Of a stretch of DNA of 64,000 nt, positions 9,243 through 17,849 are shown piece by piece (within the stretch, counting starts at the first letter, position 1; each line of letters starts with the position of its first letter). The notes beneath the pieces are model-generated. The model was not told the DNA's origin. It made no database searches and was given only the letters and a program-made list of their open reading frames with translations. A program made the position numbers and the translations under genes. The DNA comes from Nostoc linckia FACHB-104 (GTDB lineage: Bacteria; Cyanobacteriota; Cyanobacteriia; Cyanobacteriales; Nostocaceae), in contig NZ_JACJQJ010000014.1 of assembly GCF_014696615.1 (NCBI RefSeq), positions 62,001-126,000 on the forward strand. Reading direction: 5' to 3'.

Positions 9243-9512
9243 CTAATACATATGAGATTCAATTTGATTTAGTGGTACAAAACATTCTTGTGGTAACAGC
9301 ACTGGGCTGTTAGTAAAAACCACTTTACCGCGATGGGTAGTGCGATTAATCGCTACACCTGTGGCTTGTCCTGTTACTTCAGGATGCGCTTCACAGAGAG
9401 TATAGTAAATCTGACCAGCAGCCCGGATGACAGCCGGATCAACCAAAGGAGGCTGGGAATGCTGGTTTTTGGGAGCAGTATAGTTTTCGTATCCTTGACG
9501 TAAAGCGTACAC
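9243..9512 (-). CDS. Small conserved-looking protein of unknown function
   Basis: An 89-residue soluble protein starting at GTG 9512 (YALRQGYENYTAPKNQH) with no membrane segment. It contains a helix-rich stretch PAVIRAAGQIYYTLCEAHPE followed by a basic, threonine-rich GVAINRTTHRGKVVF. The composition and codon use are those of a real gene, and its length is undisturbed although the stop codon lies at the edge of a heptamer array. No ribosome site is obvious. I did not recognise the family, and the neighbours (pilD and leuB) do not suggest a role. Confidence 0.6.
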   Translation of the reverse strand: MYALRQGYENYTAPKNQHSQPPLVDPAVIRAAGQIYYTLCEAHPEVTGQATGVAINRTTHRGKVVFTNSPVLLPQECFVPLNQIESHMY

Positions 9513-9593
9513 TATTCAGTTATTTGCTTTCTAGATTTGTCTCTAGTTTATATGAAAGTTTCCGTAACGGTTGCCAAAATGGTCAAGTTTTGT

Positions 9594-9738
9594 TTAGGGA
9601 TTGGGGACTGGGGATTAGGGACTGGGGATTAGGGACTGGGGACAAGGGGAAATAATTATGCCAATGACCTATGACCTATTATCAATGCCCAATGCCCAAT
9701 GCCCAATGCCCAATGCCCAATGCCCCATGCCCCATGCC
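9594..9738. repeat. Two short tandem repeat blocks between leuB and the small gene
   Basis: GGGGATTAGGGACT-type units lie at about 9598-9646 and CAATGCC-type units at 9683-9738, the latter ending two bases before the leuB stop codon. Confidence 0.75.
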
Positions 9739-9740
9739 CT

Positions 9741-10826
9741 TTATGCTTGAATTGCTTTAATTAATGATTCGCCCATTGCACGGCAACCTAAAAGCTTGGT
9801 ACCGGGTGAGAGTATATCACCAGTGCGATCGCCTTGTTCTAATACTTGGAAGACGGCATTTTCAATGGCATCTGCTGCGGCTGGTTGGTCTAAAGCATAA
9901 CGTAACATCATGGCTGCACTCAACACCTGAGCTAGCGGGTTGGCTTTATCCTGTCCAGCAATATCTGGGGCTGAACCATGTACTGGTTCAAACACACCAG
10001 GCCCAGAAGCGCCTAAACTGGCTGAAGGTAACATCCCGATACTACCTGTGAGCATGGCAGCAGCATCGGAGAGAATATCGCCAAATAAATTACCCGTAAC
10101 AATGGTATCGAACTGCTTAGGCGCGCGGACTAGCTGCATTGCCGCATTATCCACATAGAGGTGAGATAGTTCGACATCGGGGTATTCTTGGGAAAGTTTG
10201 GTGATGCGATCGCGCCACAGTTGCGATACTTCTAAAACATTAGCTTTATCCACCGAACAAAGTTTCTTACCACGTTTGCGTGCGGCTTCAAAGGCTACTT
10301 TGCCAATGCGATCGATTTCTGATTCGGTGTAAACCATTGTATTGACACCGCGCTTCTCTCCAGTCTCCGTTTCAAAAATTCCTTTGGGTTTACCGAAATA
10401 AATCCCCCCTGTGAGTTCGCGCACCACCATAATATCAACGCCTTCTACAACTTCCTTTTTTAAGGTTGAGGCATCAATTAGCTGGGGCAAAATTTTCGCT
10501 GGGCGTAAATTCGCAAATAATCCCAAACCTGCACGCAATCCCAACAAACCTGCTTCTGGACGGAGATTAGATGGTAATGTATCCCACTTATAACCACCGA
10601 TAGCTGCAAGTAATACAGCATCGCTATTGCGGCAAGTATCTAAAGTAGCCGCTGGTAGAGGTTCCCCTGTAGCGTCAATTGCTGCACCACCAATGAGGGC
10701 TTCTTGAAAATCAAACTTCAGATCAAATTTCTGCCCTACGATTTTTAGCACATCTACCGCTACAGCCATAATTTCGGGGCCGATGCCATCGCCGGGAAGT
10801 AGGGTAATGCGGTAGTTCTGGGTCAT
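9741..10826 (-). CDS. leuB: 3-isopropylmalate dehydrogenase
   Basis: A 361-residue enzyme of leucine biosynthesis that oxidatively decarboxylates 3-isopropylmalate with NAD+. The N-terminal [11 protein letters not shown], the active-site [14 protein letters not shown] segment, the VDKANVL lysine segment, the NLFGDILSD aspartates and the NAD-binding GSAPDIAG are all present and ordered as in the family. The length is standard. The start ATG 10826 is the only sensible one. It appears monocistronic, with repeat arrays on its 3' side. Confidence 0.97.
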   Translation of the reverse strand: MTQNYRITLLPGDGIGPEIMAVAVDVLKIVGQKFDLKFDFQEALIGGAAIDATGEPLPAATLDTCRNSDAVLLAAIGGYKWDTLPSNLRPEAGLLGLRAGLGLFANLRPAKILPQLIDASTLKKEVVEGVDIMVVRELTGGIYFGKPKGIFETETGEKRGVNTMVYTESEIDRIGKVAFEAARKRGKKLCSVDKANVLEVSQLWRDRITKLSQEYPDVELSHLYVDNAAMQLVRAPKQFDTIVTGNLFGDILSDAAAMLTGSIGMLPSASLGASGPGVFEPVHGSAPDIAGQDKANPLAQVLSAAMMLRYALDQPAAADAIENAVFQVLEQGDRTGDILSPGTKLLGCRAMGESLIKAIQA

Positions 10827-11394
10827 AGCTGCTGTTTACTAAGTAGATGTTTAGTTGTGCAATAATTCTCACAGATTAAATATCATACCGAGCAATCTGC
10901 ACCAATGGAGCTTTCAATTTATTACATGGGGCATCGGGCATCGAGCATCGGGCATTGCTAGTCATGATGTGATACAGCAGATTCCAGGTATATAACGGAG
11001 AAACTTTTATCATCTAACTCCTGTGGAGCAGGCATCTTGAGCGTTACGGCTTGATTTGGCAACAATAACCAGAAATTGAAGCCGAATTATTTTATACTTT
11101 ATACTTCATTTGCAACCTATAAAAAAGTATTCCTATGCTGTTAAATACTTCTCTATTAATAGGATTTGTAAATCCGAATTATTGAATTATCTTGAATTTG
11201 CAAGTAATATTTGGGGATTAAAGATTACATTCACAACACTTTTATATTCAGTAAATATAACAATTTTTATAAAATGATTTTCTATTTGGGTATACAGCCA
11301 AGCAAGAAAATTAAAAAAAAAGTATTTATAGACATTTTTGAGATAAAAAACTGTATGTTTGTTGTGTTTAAGAAGGCACAAACTACAAGAAATT
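10827..11394. other. AT-rich intergenic region upstream of leuB and mscS
   Basis: This gap separates divergent genes and holds a short GGGCATCG-type repeat at about 10927-10956. The stretch 11080-11390 is strongly AT-rich. Open frames here on both strands overlap each other and have atypical composition, so they are not called as genes. Confidence 0.45.
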
Positions 11395-12246
11395 ATGAAT
11401 TTTAAGGAAATTGGTCAGGTTGCTTTGGCGTTGCTAACGCAGTTCGGCTTGAAGCTTGTAGGCGCTATCCTGTTGTGGGTTGTTGCTCAACGCTTGATTG
11501 ACTTTGGAATGAAGCTATTACGCCGCGCTTTCAAAGTTCAACACATTGATCCGACACTCATTCACTATCTTATCAATATCATTTCCGTCACACTGAGAAT
11601 TGTTCTAGTTGTGGCAATTCTCGGATTCTTCGGCATTGAAACCACCTCCTTTGCTGCATTACTAGCAGCAGCTGGTATTGCAATTGGTGCAGCATGGGGT
11701 GGACTGTTGGCGAACTTTGCCGCAGGTGCTTTTTTAGTTGTTTTTCGCCCATTTAAAATTGGTGATTTCATCACCGCAGCAGGCGTTACGGGAACTGTTA
11801 CAGAAATTGGCCTGTTTACAACTAATATCACTACGCCTGATAATGTGCTGACGATTGTTGCCAATAATAAAATCTTTTCTGACAATATTCAGAATTTCTC
11901 TGCTAATCCCTACCGTCGGGTTGACCTACTAGCCCAACTACATCATTCTGTAGATCATCACGATGCGATCGCACGTTTGAAAGCCAAAATCAGCCAAATC
12001 CCCAACGTTATCCAAAATCCTGCACCTGATGTAGAAATTATTGATTTCAATTTGGCAGGCCCCGTACTAGCAGTACGTCCTTATTGCAATAATGACCATT
12101 ACTGGCAAGTTTACTTCGACACAAATAAAATTATACGCGAAACCTTTGGCGAAGCTGGGTATCCGGTTCCTGAACATCGTTACTCAATCAGTGGTTCATC
12201 ACCTAATGGAATTGATCCTGTAGTCCCTGCATCGATGATGAGCTGA
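11395..12246 (+). CDS. Small-conductance mechanosensitive channel (MscS family)
   Basis: A 283-residue membrane protein with three transmembrane segments (about 5-28, 55-78 and 84-110). The pore-lining third helix is the Gly/Ala-rich AAAGIAIGAAWGGLLANFAAG, followed by the beta domain entry FRPFKIGDFI. The C-terminal domain has the mixed alpha/beta MscS layout ending near YPVPEHRYSI. It should open under membrane tension and release solutes on hypo-osmotic shock. ATG 11395 (MNFKEIGQ) is preferred to an upstream TTG at 11359. A strong terminator follows at 12277. Confidence 0.92.
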   Translation: MNFKEIGQVALALLTQFGLKLVGAILLWVVAQRLIDFGMKLLRRAFKVQHIDPTLIHYLINIISVTLRIVLVVAILGFFGIETTSFAALLAAAGIAIGAAWGGLLANFAAGAFLVVFRPFKIGDFITAAGVTGTVTEIGLFTTNITTPDNVLTIVANNKIFSDNIQNFSANPYRRVDLLAQLHHSVDHHDAIARLKAKISQIPNVIQNPAPDVEIIDFNLAGPVLAVRPYCNNDHYWQVYFDTNKIIRETFGEAGYPVPEHRYSISGSSPNGIDPVVPASMMS

Positions 12247-12276
12247 TACTGACACAAACCTAAATCATACACAAAA

Positions 12277-12307
12277 TAGGTAGGGCAGATGCCTTACCTA
12301 TTTTTTT
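12277..12307 (+). terminator. Intrinsic terminator after the mscS gene
   Basis: A 10-bp stem (TAGGTAGGGC with GCCTTACCTA, one G-T pair) with an AGAT loop is followed directly by seven T. It lies 31 bases after the stop codon. Confidence 0.85.
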
Positions 12308-12314
12308 AATTTGC

Positions 12315-12388
12315 GTAGTTTGGGTTAATAGAAGAAACCCAAAAATGCCGATTTGATGTTGGGTTCGCTATCGCTCTAACCAACCTAC
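12315..12388. mobile_element. Degenerate MITE-like repeat (GTAGGTTGGGTT family)
   Basis: The 74-bp stretch begins GTAGTTTGGGTT and ends AACCAACCTAC, with internal AAACCC and TGTTGGGTT arms. It matches in order the better-preserved element at 62571-62663, so it is read as an older copy of the same repeat family. Confidence 0.5.
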
Positions 12389-12624
12389 AATTATTCTTTA
12401 ATTGGTGAAGAATAAATACATCTGGATTATAGATGATGCCTAGATTTAGTATTTGGTAGTAATTTTACGGTATGTTAAATAACTAGTATTATTATTAAGC
12501 AAAGTAGAATCACGCAATTCAATAAAGTTTGTGTAAACCTGGTTTCCATTTCTGAAACGGACATGGCAAATGCTGTAGAGACAGGTTAGGTTAACTTATA
12601 ATCACAAGCCGCACCAAAGCAGGT

Positions 12625-13575
12625 ATGGTAAAAGAATTAGCAATTCGTACCTCTGGACTGACGAAGCAATTTGATCGCCATGTTGCGGTCAATGATGTTG
12701 ATTTAGAGATCCAAGCAGGTGAAGTCTACGGACTGATTGGGCCGAATGGCGCAGGTAAAACAACTCTCATCCGGATGTTAGCAGCCGCAGAGGAGCCAAC
12801 GACGGGTGAGATTTATATTAATGGCGATCGCTTGTTGCGTGACAAAAGCAATCCCACTCTCAAGCGTCGTCTAGGCTATTTACCTGATGACTACCCACTG
12901 TATGAGGATTTAACAGTTTGGGATTACCTAGATTATTTTGCGCGGCTATATCGTTTGCGAGAACCACGTCGCACTCAACGCCTACATGAAGTATTAGAAC
13001 TAATACAACTCGGTAATAAGCGTAATAGCTTAATTTCCACGCTGTCGCGGGGGATGAAGCAGCGCTTAAGTTTAGCGCGCACGATTATTCATGAACCGAT
13101 TTTACTGCTGTTAGATGAGCCTGTGTCCGGTCTTGACCCCATAGCTAGGATGCAGTTTCGGGAAATCATCAAGGCTTTGCAAGAAGCGGGAATGACTATC
13201 TTGATTTCTTCCCACGTTCTCAGTGATTTAGCCGAACTCTGTACTTCTGTGGGAATTATGGAACTTGGCTTTTTAGTAGAAAGCACTTCCCTCCAACAAC
13301 TTTACCAGCGGCTATCCCGTCAGCAAATTGTGTTGTCCACATTGGGGAATCTAGAAACACTGTTACGAGAAGTAAAGAATCATCCTTTGGTGGAAGAGTG
13401 GGAAGTAATCTCAGGGACAAACAGCGTCAGAGTCAACTTTTCAGGTAAGCAGGAAGATAGCGCTGAGTTATTGCGATCGCTAATTCAAGTTGGTATTCCC
13501 ATCACTGATTTTCACTGTACTCAAGAAGATTTAGAAACCATCTTCTTAAAGTTAGGGCATAAGCAAGCATCTTAA
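12625..13575 (+). CDS. ABC-2 type exporter, ATP-binding subunit
   Basis: A 316-residue ATPase of the DrrA/CcmA-like class. Walker A is GPNGAGKTT (about residues 39-47), the signature is LSRGMKQRL, Walker B is LLLLDEP and the switch His is in ISSHVLSDLAELC. The extra C-terminal domain of about 90 residues is usual for ABC-2 exporters. It should power export through the two permeases encoded downstream in the same direction. The 42-bp gap to the next gene suggests co-transcription. The cargo is unknown. Confidence 0.92.
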   Translation: MVKELAIRTSGLTKQFDRHVAVNDVDLEIQAGEVYGLIGPNGAGKTTLIRMLAAAEEPTTGEIYINGDRLLRDKSNPTLKRRLGYLPDDYPLYEDLTVWDYLDYFARLYRLREPRRTQRLHEVLELIQLGNKRNSLISTLSRGMKQRLSLARTIIHEPILLLLDEPVSGLDPIARMQFREIIKALQEAGMTILISSHVLSDLAELCTSVGIMELGFLVESTSLQQLYQRLSRQQIVLSTLGNLETLLREVKNHPLVEEWEVISGTNSVRVNFSGKQEDSAELLRSLIQVGIPITDFHCTQEDLETIFLKLGHKQAS

Positions 13576-13617
13576 TTACTCAATAATTCTTAATTCCTCT
13601 CTTTGGAGATTTTATCT

Positions 13618-15519
13618 ATGATGCTCACTTGGTTAGACAAAATCGGTGATTGGAATCCGCAATTGTTGCGCGAACTGAAAGGCCGCCTAAAAGTCGCTAA
13701 TTTGTTAATTGTCTTGGCAATATCGCTATTAACTCAACTGGGAACTTATGTATATCAAATTAGCGAGTTGCCTAGCAAAACATATCCCATGTCTGGCCTG
13801 TACTGCAATCTCAGTTCAGGTTACCAAAAACAAATAACAAATTTCAATCACAGTCTCGATCAAGTCAACTCCAAAATCAATACTTATAGTGGAAGTAAAA
13901 ACTCAGAGTTATTAGCAAAAATTCCCGATTTAAAGTTAGAACAGAAATCCCTAAAACAGCAAATCGCCAGTCTTGAGAACCTGTTATATCAAACTCCTTG
14001 CCCATCCGAGCAAATAAATATGCAACAGTGGTGGCAAGACCATTGGAAATATATATTTATGACGCTAAGTGTGATGTTTGTATTCACACTTTTAGTAGCT
14101 GGTACTTATTTGCTCATCAATAATTTAGGTCAAGAAGAGCGTCGCGGGACATTAAATTTTTTACGTCTCAGTCCGCAGTCAGAAGCTAGCATTTTAACTG
14201 GCAAAATGTTAGGAGTGCCGATTCTTGTCTATTTAACAGTTTTAGCAGCATTACCTTTACATTTATGGGCGGGTATTGCTGCTCAAATTCCCTTCACTTC
14301 GATTCTAGCTTTTTATATAGTGCTAACTGCTAGTTGTGTTTTCTTCTACAGTAATGCATTGCTCTTTGGCTTAATTAGTCGTTGGTTTAGTGGTTTTCAA
14401 CCTTGGTTAGGAAGTGGTTTGGTTCTCCTGTTCCTATTCGTTAGTTTGCAGACGTTATTTTATAGTGCAGATTTTCGCAATATACTCGCTTGGTTAAACT
14501 TATTAAACCCTGTGACTATACTGGGATATCTCACACCGCGATATCCGGAACCACCAATACAAGCAATACAGTTTTTTTACTTACCACTGGCTAAGAGTCT
14601 TTTTGGTCTAGTTGCCTTATATTTATTTAATTATGGTGTAGGCATTTACTGGGCTTGGGAAGGAATGAAACGCCGCTTTCGTAATCCTGAGGGCGCAATT
14701 TTTAATAAAGTTCAGAGTTATTTTTTGGTAGCGAGTTATCAAGTGATTTTCTGGGGATTTACTCTGCAATACTCTGATAATTACTGCCCAGATTACAGCT
14801 CTGGCAAATCTCTTCCTTGTTATCATGACTTGAACTATCAAATAGCTCAAAATTGGGTATTAATAGCATTTTTTAATATAGTGTTATTAATTTCCTTACT
14901 GGTAATTTTGTCACCTCACAGACAAACTATCCAAGATTGGGCCAGATATCGACATGAAAAAGTTGCTAATTTTAAGGGTTTTTGGCGGAAATTTGCGCTT
15001 AAAGATTGGCTATTAGACGAAAAAAGTCCAGCGCTATTGGCAATGTTGATTAATTTAGCGATCGCAACTACGCCATTATTAGTTTGGATTGTACTTGCAC
15101 CGACGTTGAATACTCGTCATAACACCGCTATAGAGTGGGTAAATGATATTGGCAGATTGAGAGCTATTTTAGGCGTGGCTTTATTTATTAGTCTGATGAT
15201 GATTTACGCCACTTTAGCTCAATTAATGCTGTTAATGAAAAATCCCAAGCGTTCACTTTGGGCTGTTGGCGCTATCAGTGCAGCAGTATTCTTACCACCA
15301 ATGTTTTTGGGAATGCTAAGTATTACACCTAAAGAACATCCTGTTGCTTGGCTATTTTCTACCTTTCCTTGGGCGAGTTTAGAATATGCCGCAACTATCA
15401 CAGTTTTTAAGGCACTTATAGCTGAAGTAAGCATCATAATCTTGTTAAACATCAAATTAGCAAAGCAGATAAAATTAGCAGGAGAATCTGCTACTAAAGC
15501 CTTGTTAGCAGGACGTTAG
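13618..15519 (+). CDS. ABC-2 type exporter permease (first paralogue)
   Basis: A 633-residue membrane protein starting MMLTWLDKIG, with a GGAG ribosome site nine bases before ATG 13618. It begins with GDWNPQLLRELKGRLK, a cytoplasmic motif shared with the next permease. One N-terminal membrane segment is followed by a large periplasmic loop with a coiled-coil-like stretch (about 65-125), then at least ten further membrane segments, including the EERRGTLNFLRLSPQS coupling segment typical of ABC-2 permeases. The paralogue downstream has a shorter loop. The stop codon TAG overlaps the edge of a miniature element inserted at 15519. Confidence 0.85.
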   Translation: MMLTWLDKIGDWNPQLLRELKGRLKVANLLIVLAISLLTQLGTYVYQISELPSKTYPMSGLYCNLSSGYQKQITNFNHSLDQVNSKINTYSGSKNSELLAKIPDLKLEQKSLKQQIASLENLLYQTPCPSEQINMQQWWQDHWKYIFMTLSVMFVFTLLVAGTYLLINNLGQEERRGTLNFLRLSPQSEASILTGKMLGVPILVYLTVLAALPLHLWAGIAAQIPFTSILAFYIVLTASCVFFYSNALLFGLISRWFSGFQPWLGSGLVLLFLFVSLQTLFYSADFRNILAWLNLLNPVTILGYLTPRYPEPPIQAIQFFYLPLAKSLFGLVALYLFNYGVGIYWAWEGMKRRFRNPEGAIFNKVQSYFLVASYQVIFWGFTLQYSDNYCPDYSSGKSLPCYHDLNYQIAQNWVLIAFFNIVLLISLLVILSPHRQTIQDWARYRHEKVANFKGFWRKFALKDWLLDEKSPALLAMLINLAIATTPLLVWIVLAPTLNTRHNTAIEWVNDIGRLRAILGVALFISLMMIYATLAQLMLLMKNPKRSLWAVGAISAAVFLPPMFLGMLSITPKEHPVAWLFSTFPWASLEYAATITVFKALIAEVSIIILLNIKLAKQIKLAGESATKALLAGR

Positions 15520-15604
15520 GGACTTCCAACTAAAAAATATCCTATAGCTAGGGTAGCAGTATCTTCGCCCTTGCTGATTGAATAATTTAATTTCTGGAAG
15601 TCCC
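15519..15604. mobile_element. MITE with GGGACTTCCA ends (copy 1)
   Basis: The 86-bp element starts GGGACTTCCA (15519-15528) and ends TGGAAGTCCC (15595-15604). It is flanked by TTA on both sides (15516-15518 and 15605-15607), consistent with a 3-bp target duplication. Its first base is the last base of the upstream permease stop codon. The arms match those of the copy at 17715. Confidence 0.75.
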
Positions 15605-15730
15605 TTAGGGGAAAGTAGAGGAATCGGGGGAGCAATGCGACAAGGAAACTAATGATTAATTAGGGAATTTCCTCTGATCTGTTCCCTCTTACAAACAGCC
15701 AAAAGCAAACACCAAAAGAGAGCTTTTAGT

Positions 15731-17434
15731 ATGAATCTAAATTGGATTAATCAAGTAGGAGACTGGAATCCTCAACTGTTGCGCGAACTTAAAGGAAGGC
15801 TAAAGCCGCGCAACTTAATACTTTCTGGTGGTATCTCATTGCTGGGTCAATTTATCATATTTATGTATTTTCAAACCCAGCTACCTACAAAACTCGAAGT
15901 TGTATACAATTCCTTTGACCGATATTGCACGGGTAAACTCGAATATAATTCGCGGCAATGCCTTTTAGATGGATTTGATAATGTAATTATCAACTGGCAA
16001 TTGTGGTATTTAGATGTATTTACCTGGCTAGGTATTATTGGCTCTATTACGCTTTTAGTTGCTGGCACTTACCTAATTATTAATGATTTAGCTGCTGAAG
16101 AACGGCGTGAAACTCTCAATTTTATTCGCTTGAGTCCTCAAACGCCTCAAAGTATTTTATTGGGCAAAATGTTAGGGGTGCCGATTTTACTTTATCTTGG
16201 GGTACTGTTAGCGGTTCCTTTACATATATGCTTGGGTGTAGCTGGGCAAATTTCATTAAATGAGATTTTCAGCTTTTACGCAGTAGCAATTGCTGCGGGG
16301 ATTTTATACTATAGCAGCGCCTTGCTATTTGGCTTAGTTGGTTCCTGGTTGGGAGGCTTTCAAGCTTGGTTAGGTGGTGGTGTCGCTTTAGGTTTTCTCC
16401 TAATGACTATGCCAATAGCAGTTACCGCAATACCAGATGAATATCCATTGGTTTTTGCTAGACTGATTAATCCTACTTCCTTAATTCCCGCTACTGCAAT
16501 TACTTCTGTTTTTCAATATTCAAATACAAGGCTTAACAATTTTCAATGGTTTGCTTTACCTTTGGGAGAGAACCTAGTAACAACTCTTGGCTTTGCTTTA
16601 TTGATTTACGGTTTGGGAAGCTATTTTATTTGGCAATCCTTACAACGTTGCTTCCGCGATCCCAATACAACTATGTTGAGCAAGTGGCAGAGTTATTTAT
16701 TGACTGCTTGTTTTGCATTGATGACTTTGGGATGTGCAAATTGGCAAAGATTAGTTTTAGTCCAGAATCCTAGCACATATCTCCTATCGGAAAATCTTAT
16801 GTGCTTATTGTTCTTAGATTTTTGGCTGTTTCTATATTTAATTGCTGCGCTCAATCCCCATCGCCAAGCACTCCAAGATTGGGCACGTTATCGCCGTACT
16901 TCCAATTCTCAAGGAGTAATAGATAGCAAGCTAGTAAAGGATTTAATTTGGGGTGAAAAAAGTCCAGGACTGTTAGCGATCGCCATCAATGCCATGATTG
17001 CTATTATTGCTATCTGTGGATTACTCTTCCTTGCCCAAGTTCCATTCGATCAAAAAATCAAAGGTCTTTTCGGTCTAGCGTTATGTGGTAGTTTAGCTAT
17101 GCTCTATGCATCCATAGCTCAACTATTTTTATTCACCAAAAATCAGCATCGAATCTTTTGGGCTGCGGCTACTGTTGGTGCTGTCATTGTAGTACCAGTA
17201 ATAGTTTTAGCCATATTCTCCTCCTACATCAGAGACAATAATTATTTCTACTTGCTTTCAGTTATTGGGCCGATTTTTGCGATCGCCCCTGGCGCAAACT
17301 CAATATCACCTATCACCGCATTGCTCTCAATTCTTGGTTATTGGAGTGCTGTGGGATTATTGATGTTCCAACTCAAGCGGAAGCTAGTCAAAGCTGGTGA
17401 GTCTGCTACAAAGGCATTAATGTCTAGCAATTAA
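15731..17434 (+). CDS. ABC-2 type exporter permease (second paralogue)
   Basis: A 567-residue polytopic membrane protein, clearly paralogous to the preceding gene. Both start near GDWNPQLLRELKGRL, both have a membrane segment leading to (N)DLAAEERRETLNFIRLSPQ, and both end with KLVKAGESATKAL. The periplasmic loop after the first helix is about 50 residues shorter. The two permeases plus the ATPase at 12625 probably form one asymmetric transporter. The substrate is unknown. A MITE separates the two permease genes, so the second may have its own promoter. Confidence 0.85.
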   Translation: MNLNWINQVGDWNPQLLRELKGRLKPRNLILSGGISLLGQFIIFMYFQTQLPTKLEVVYNSFDRYCTGKLEYNSRQCLLDGFDNVIINWQLWYLDVFTWLGIIGSITLLVAGTYLIINDLAAEERRETLNFIRLSPQTPQSILLGKMLGVPILLYLGVLLAVPLHICLGVAGQISLNEIFSFYAVAIAAGILYYSSALLFGLVGSWLGGFQAWLGGGVALGFLLMTMPIAVTAIPDEYPLVFARLINPTSLIPATAITSVFQYSNTRLNNFQWFALPLGENLVTTLGFALLIYGLGSYFIWQSLQRCFRDPNTTMLSKWQSYLLTACFALMTLGCANWQRLVLVQNPSTYLLSENLMCLLFLDFWLFLYLIAALNPHRQALQDWARYRRTSNSQGVIDSKLVKDLIWGEKSPGLLAIAINAMIAIIAICGLLFLAQVPFDQKIKGLFGLALCGSLAMLYASIAQLFLFTKNQHRIFWAAATVGAVIVVPVIVLAIFSSYIRDNNYFYLLSVIGPIFAIAPGANSISPITALLSILGYWSAVGLLMFQLKRKLVKAGESATKALMSSN

Positions 17435-17517
17435 GGAACTTACCGCTTGTTGATGGTAGAATCTACCGATGATTAATTGCGATGCCTGCGGCAAACTTTT
17501 CTAATAAAGCACTCTAA

Positions 17518-17552
17518 AACAAAAACCCAGTGAAAACCACTGGGTTTTTGTT
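17518..17552. terminator. First hairpin of the tandem array, bidirectional terminator type
   Basis: A perfect 15-bp stem (17518-17532 with 17538-17552) and an AAAAC loop. It lies 84 bp after the second ABC permease stop codon and can serve as its terminator. Confidence 0.7.
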
Positions 17553-17602
17553 AGGGTTAATCCCCAAACTTTACTGTATAAAACTTCTATATACTTGCTG
17601 GA

Positions 17603-17641
17603 CTAATAATGATTTAAACCATGCCTAATGTGCTTCCGCAT
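17603..17641 (-). other. Repeated 12-codon ORF, unit 1 of 4 (also at 17939, 18157, 18375)
   Basis: Four units carry an ATG-to-stop frame of 12 codons on the minus strand: 17603-17641 MRKHIRHGLNHY, 17939-17977 MRKRIRHGFNHY, 18157-18195 MRKHIRHCFQHY and 18375-18413 MRKRYRHCFQHY. Each would be followed by one array hairpin as terminator. The plus strand of the same block also has a conserved nine-codon frame (MPNVLPHNY type). There is no strong ribosome site on either strand and base changes do not favour silent positions, so this may be simple repeat conservation. Confidence 0.2.
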
Positions 17642-17714
17642 AACTACTGAACTTATTGATGCCCTCAATTTTTTGTGCTTAAATCTACTGATAATCAGCT
17701 GCAAGGATACTATA

Positions 17715-17849
17715 GGGACTTCCAACTAAAAAAATATTTCATCCCTGCGGGACGCTACGCGAACGCTGTGTATGCAGAGGACACAGAGGAAACAGAGGAG
17801 AAAGAATCTGCCACTATGAAAATGGGATAATTTATTTTCTGGAAGTCCC
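17715..17849. mobile_element. MITE with GGGACTTCCA ends (copy 2), inserted in the tandem array
   Basis: The 135-bp element starts GGGACTTCCAACTAAAAAAA and ends TTATTTTCTGGAAGTCCC. It is flanked by ATA on both sides (17712-17714 and 17850-17852). It interrupts unit 1 of the tandem hairpin array. The interior differs from copy 1 and carries a GCGGGACGCTACGCG repeat. Confidence 0.8.

Larger units (their letters stand above)
12247..12624. other. Intergenic region between mscS and ABC genes
   Basis: It contains the mscS terminator and a degenerate GTAGGTTGGGTT-type repeat element (12315-12388). The rest is AT-rich and should hold the promoter of the ABC exporter genes. Confidence 0.45.

Noticed and set aside
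9597-9738. Possible CRISPR-like repeats near leuB
   Set aside because: They are directly adjacent heptamer-type units without spacers, the ordinary short tandem repeats of this group.
11187-11405. Two overlapping 64-codon frames on opposite strands
   Set aside because: Very AT-rich, mutually antisense, no ribosome sites and no family features.
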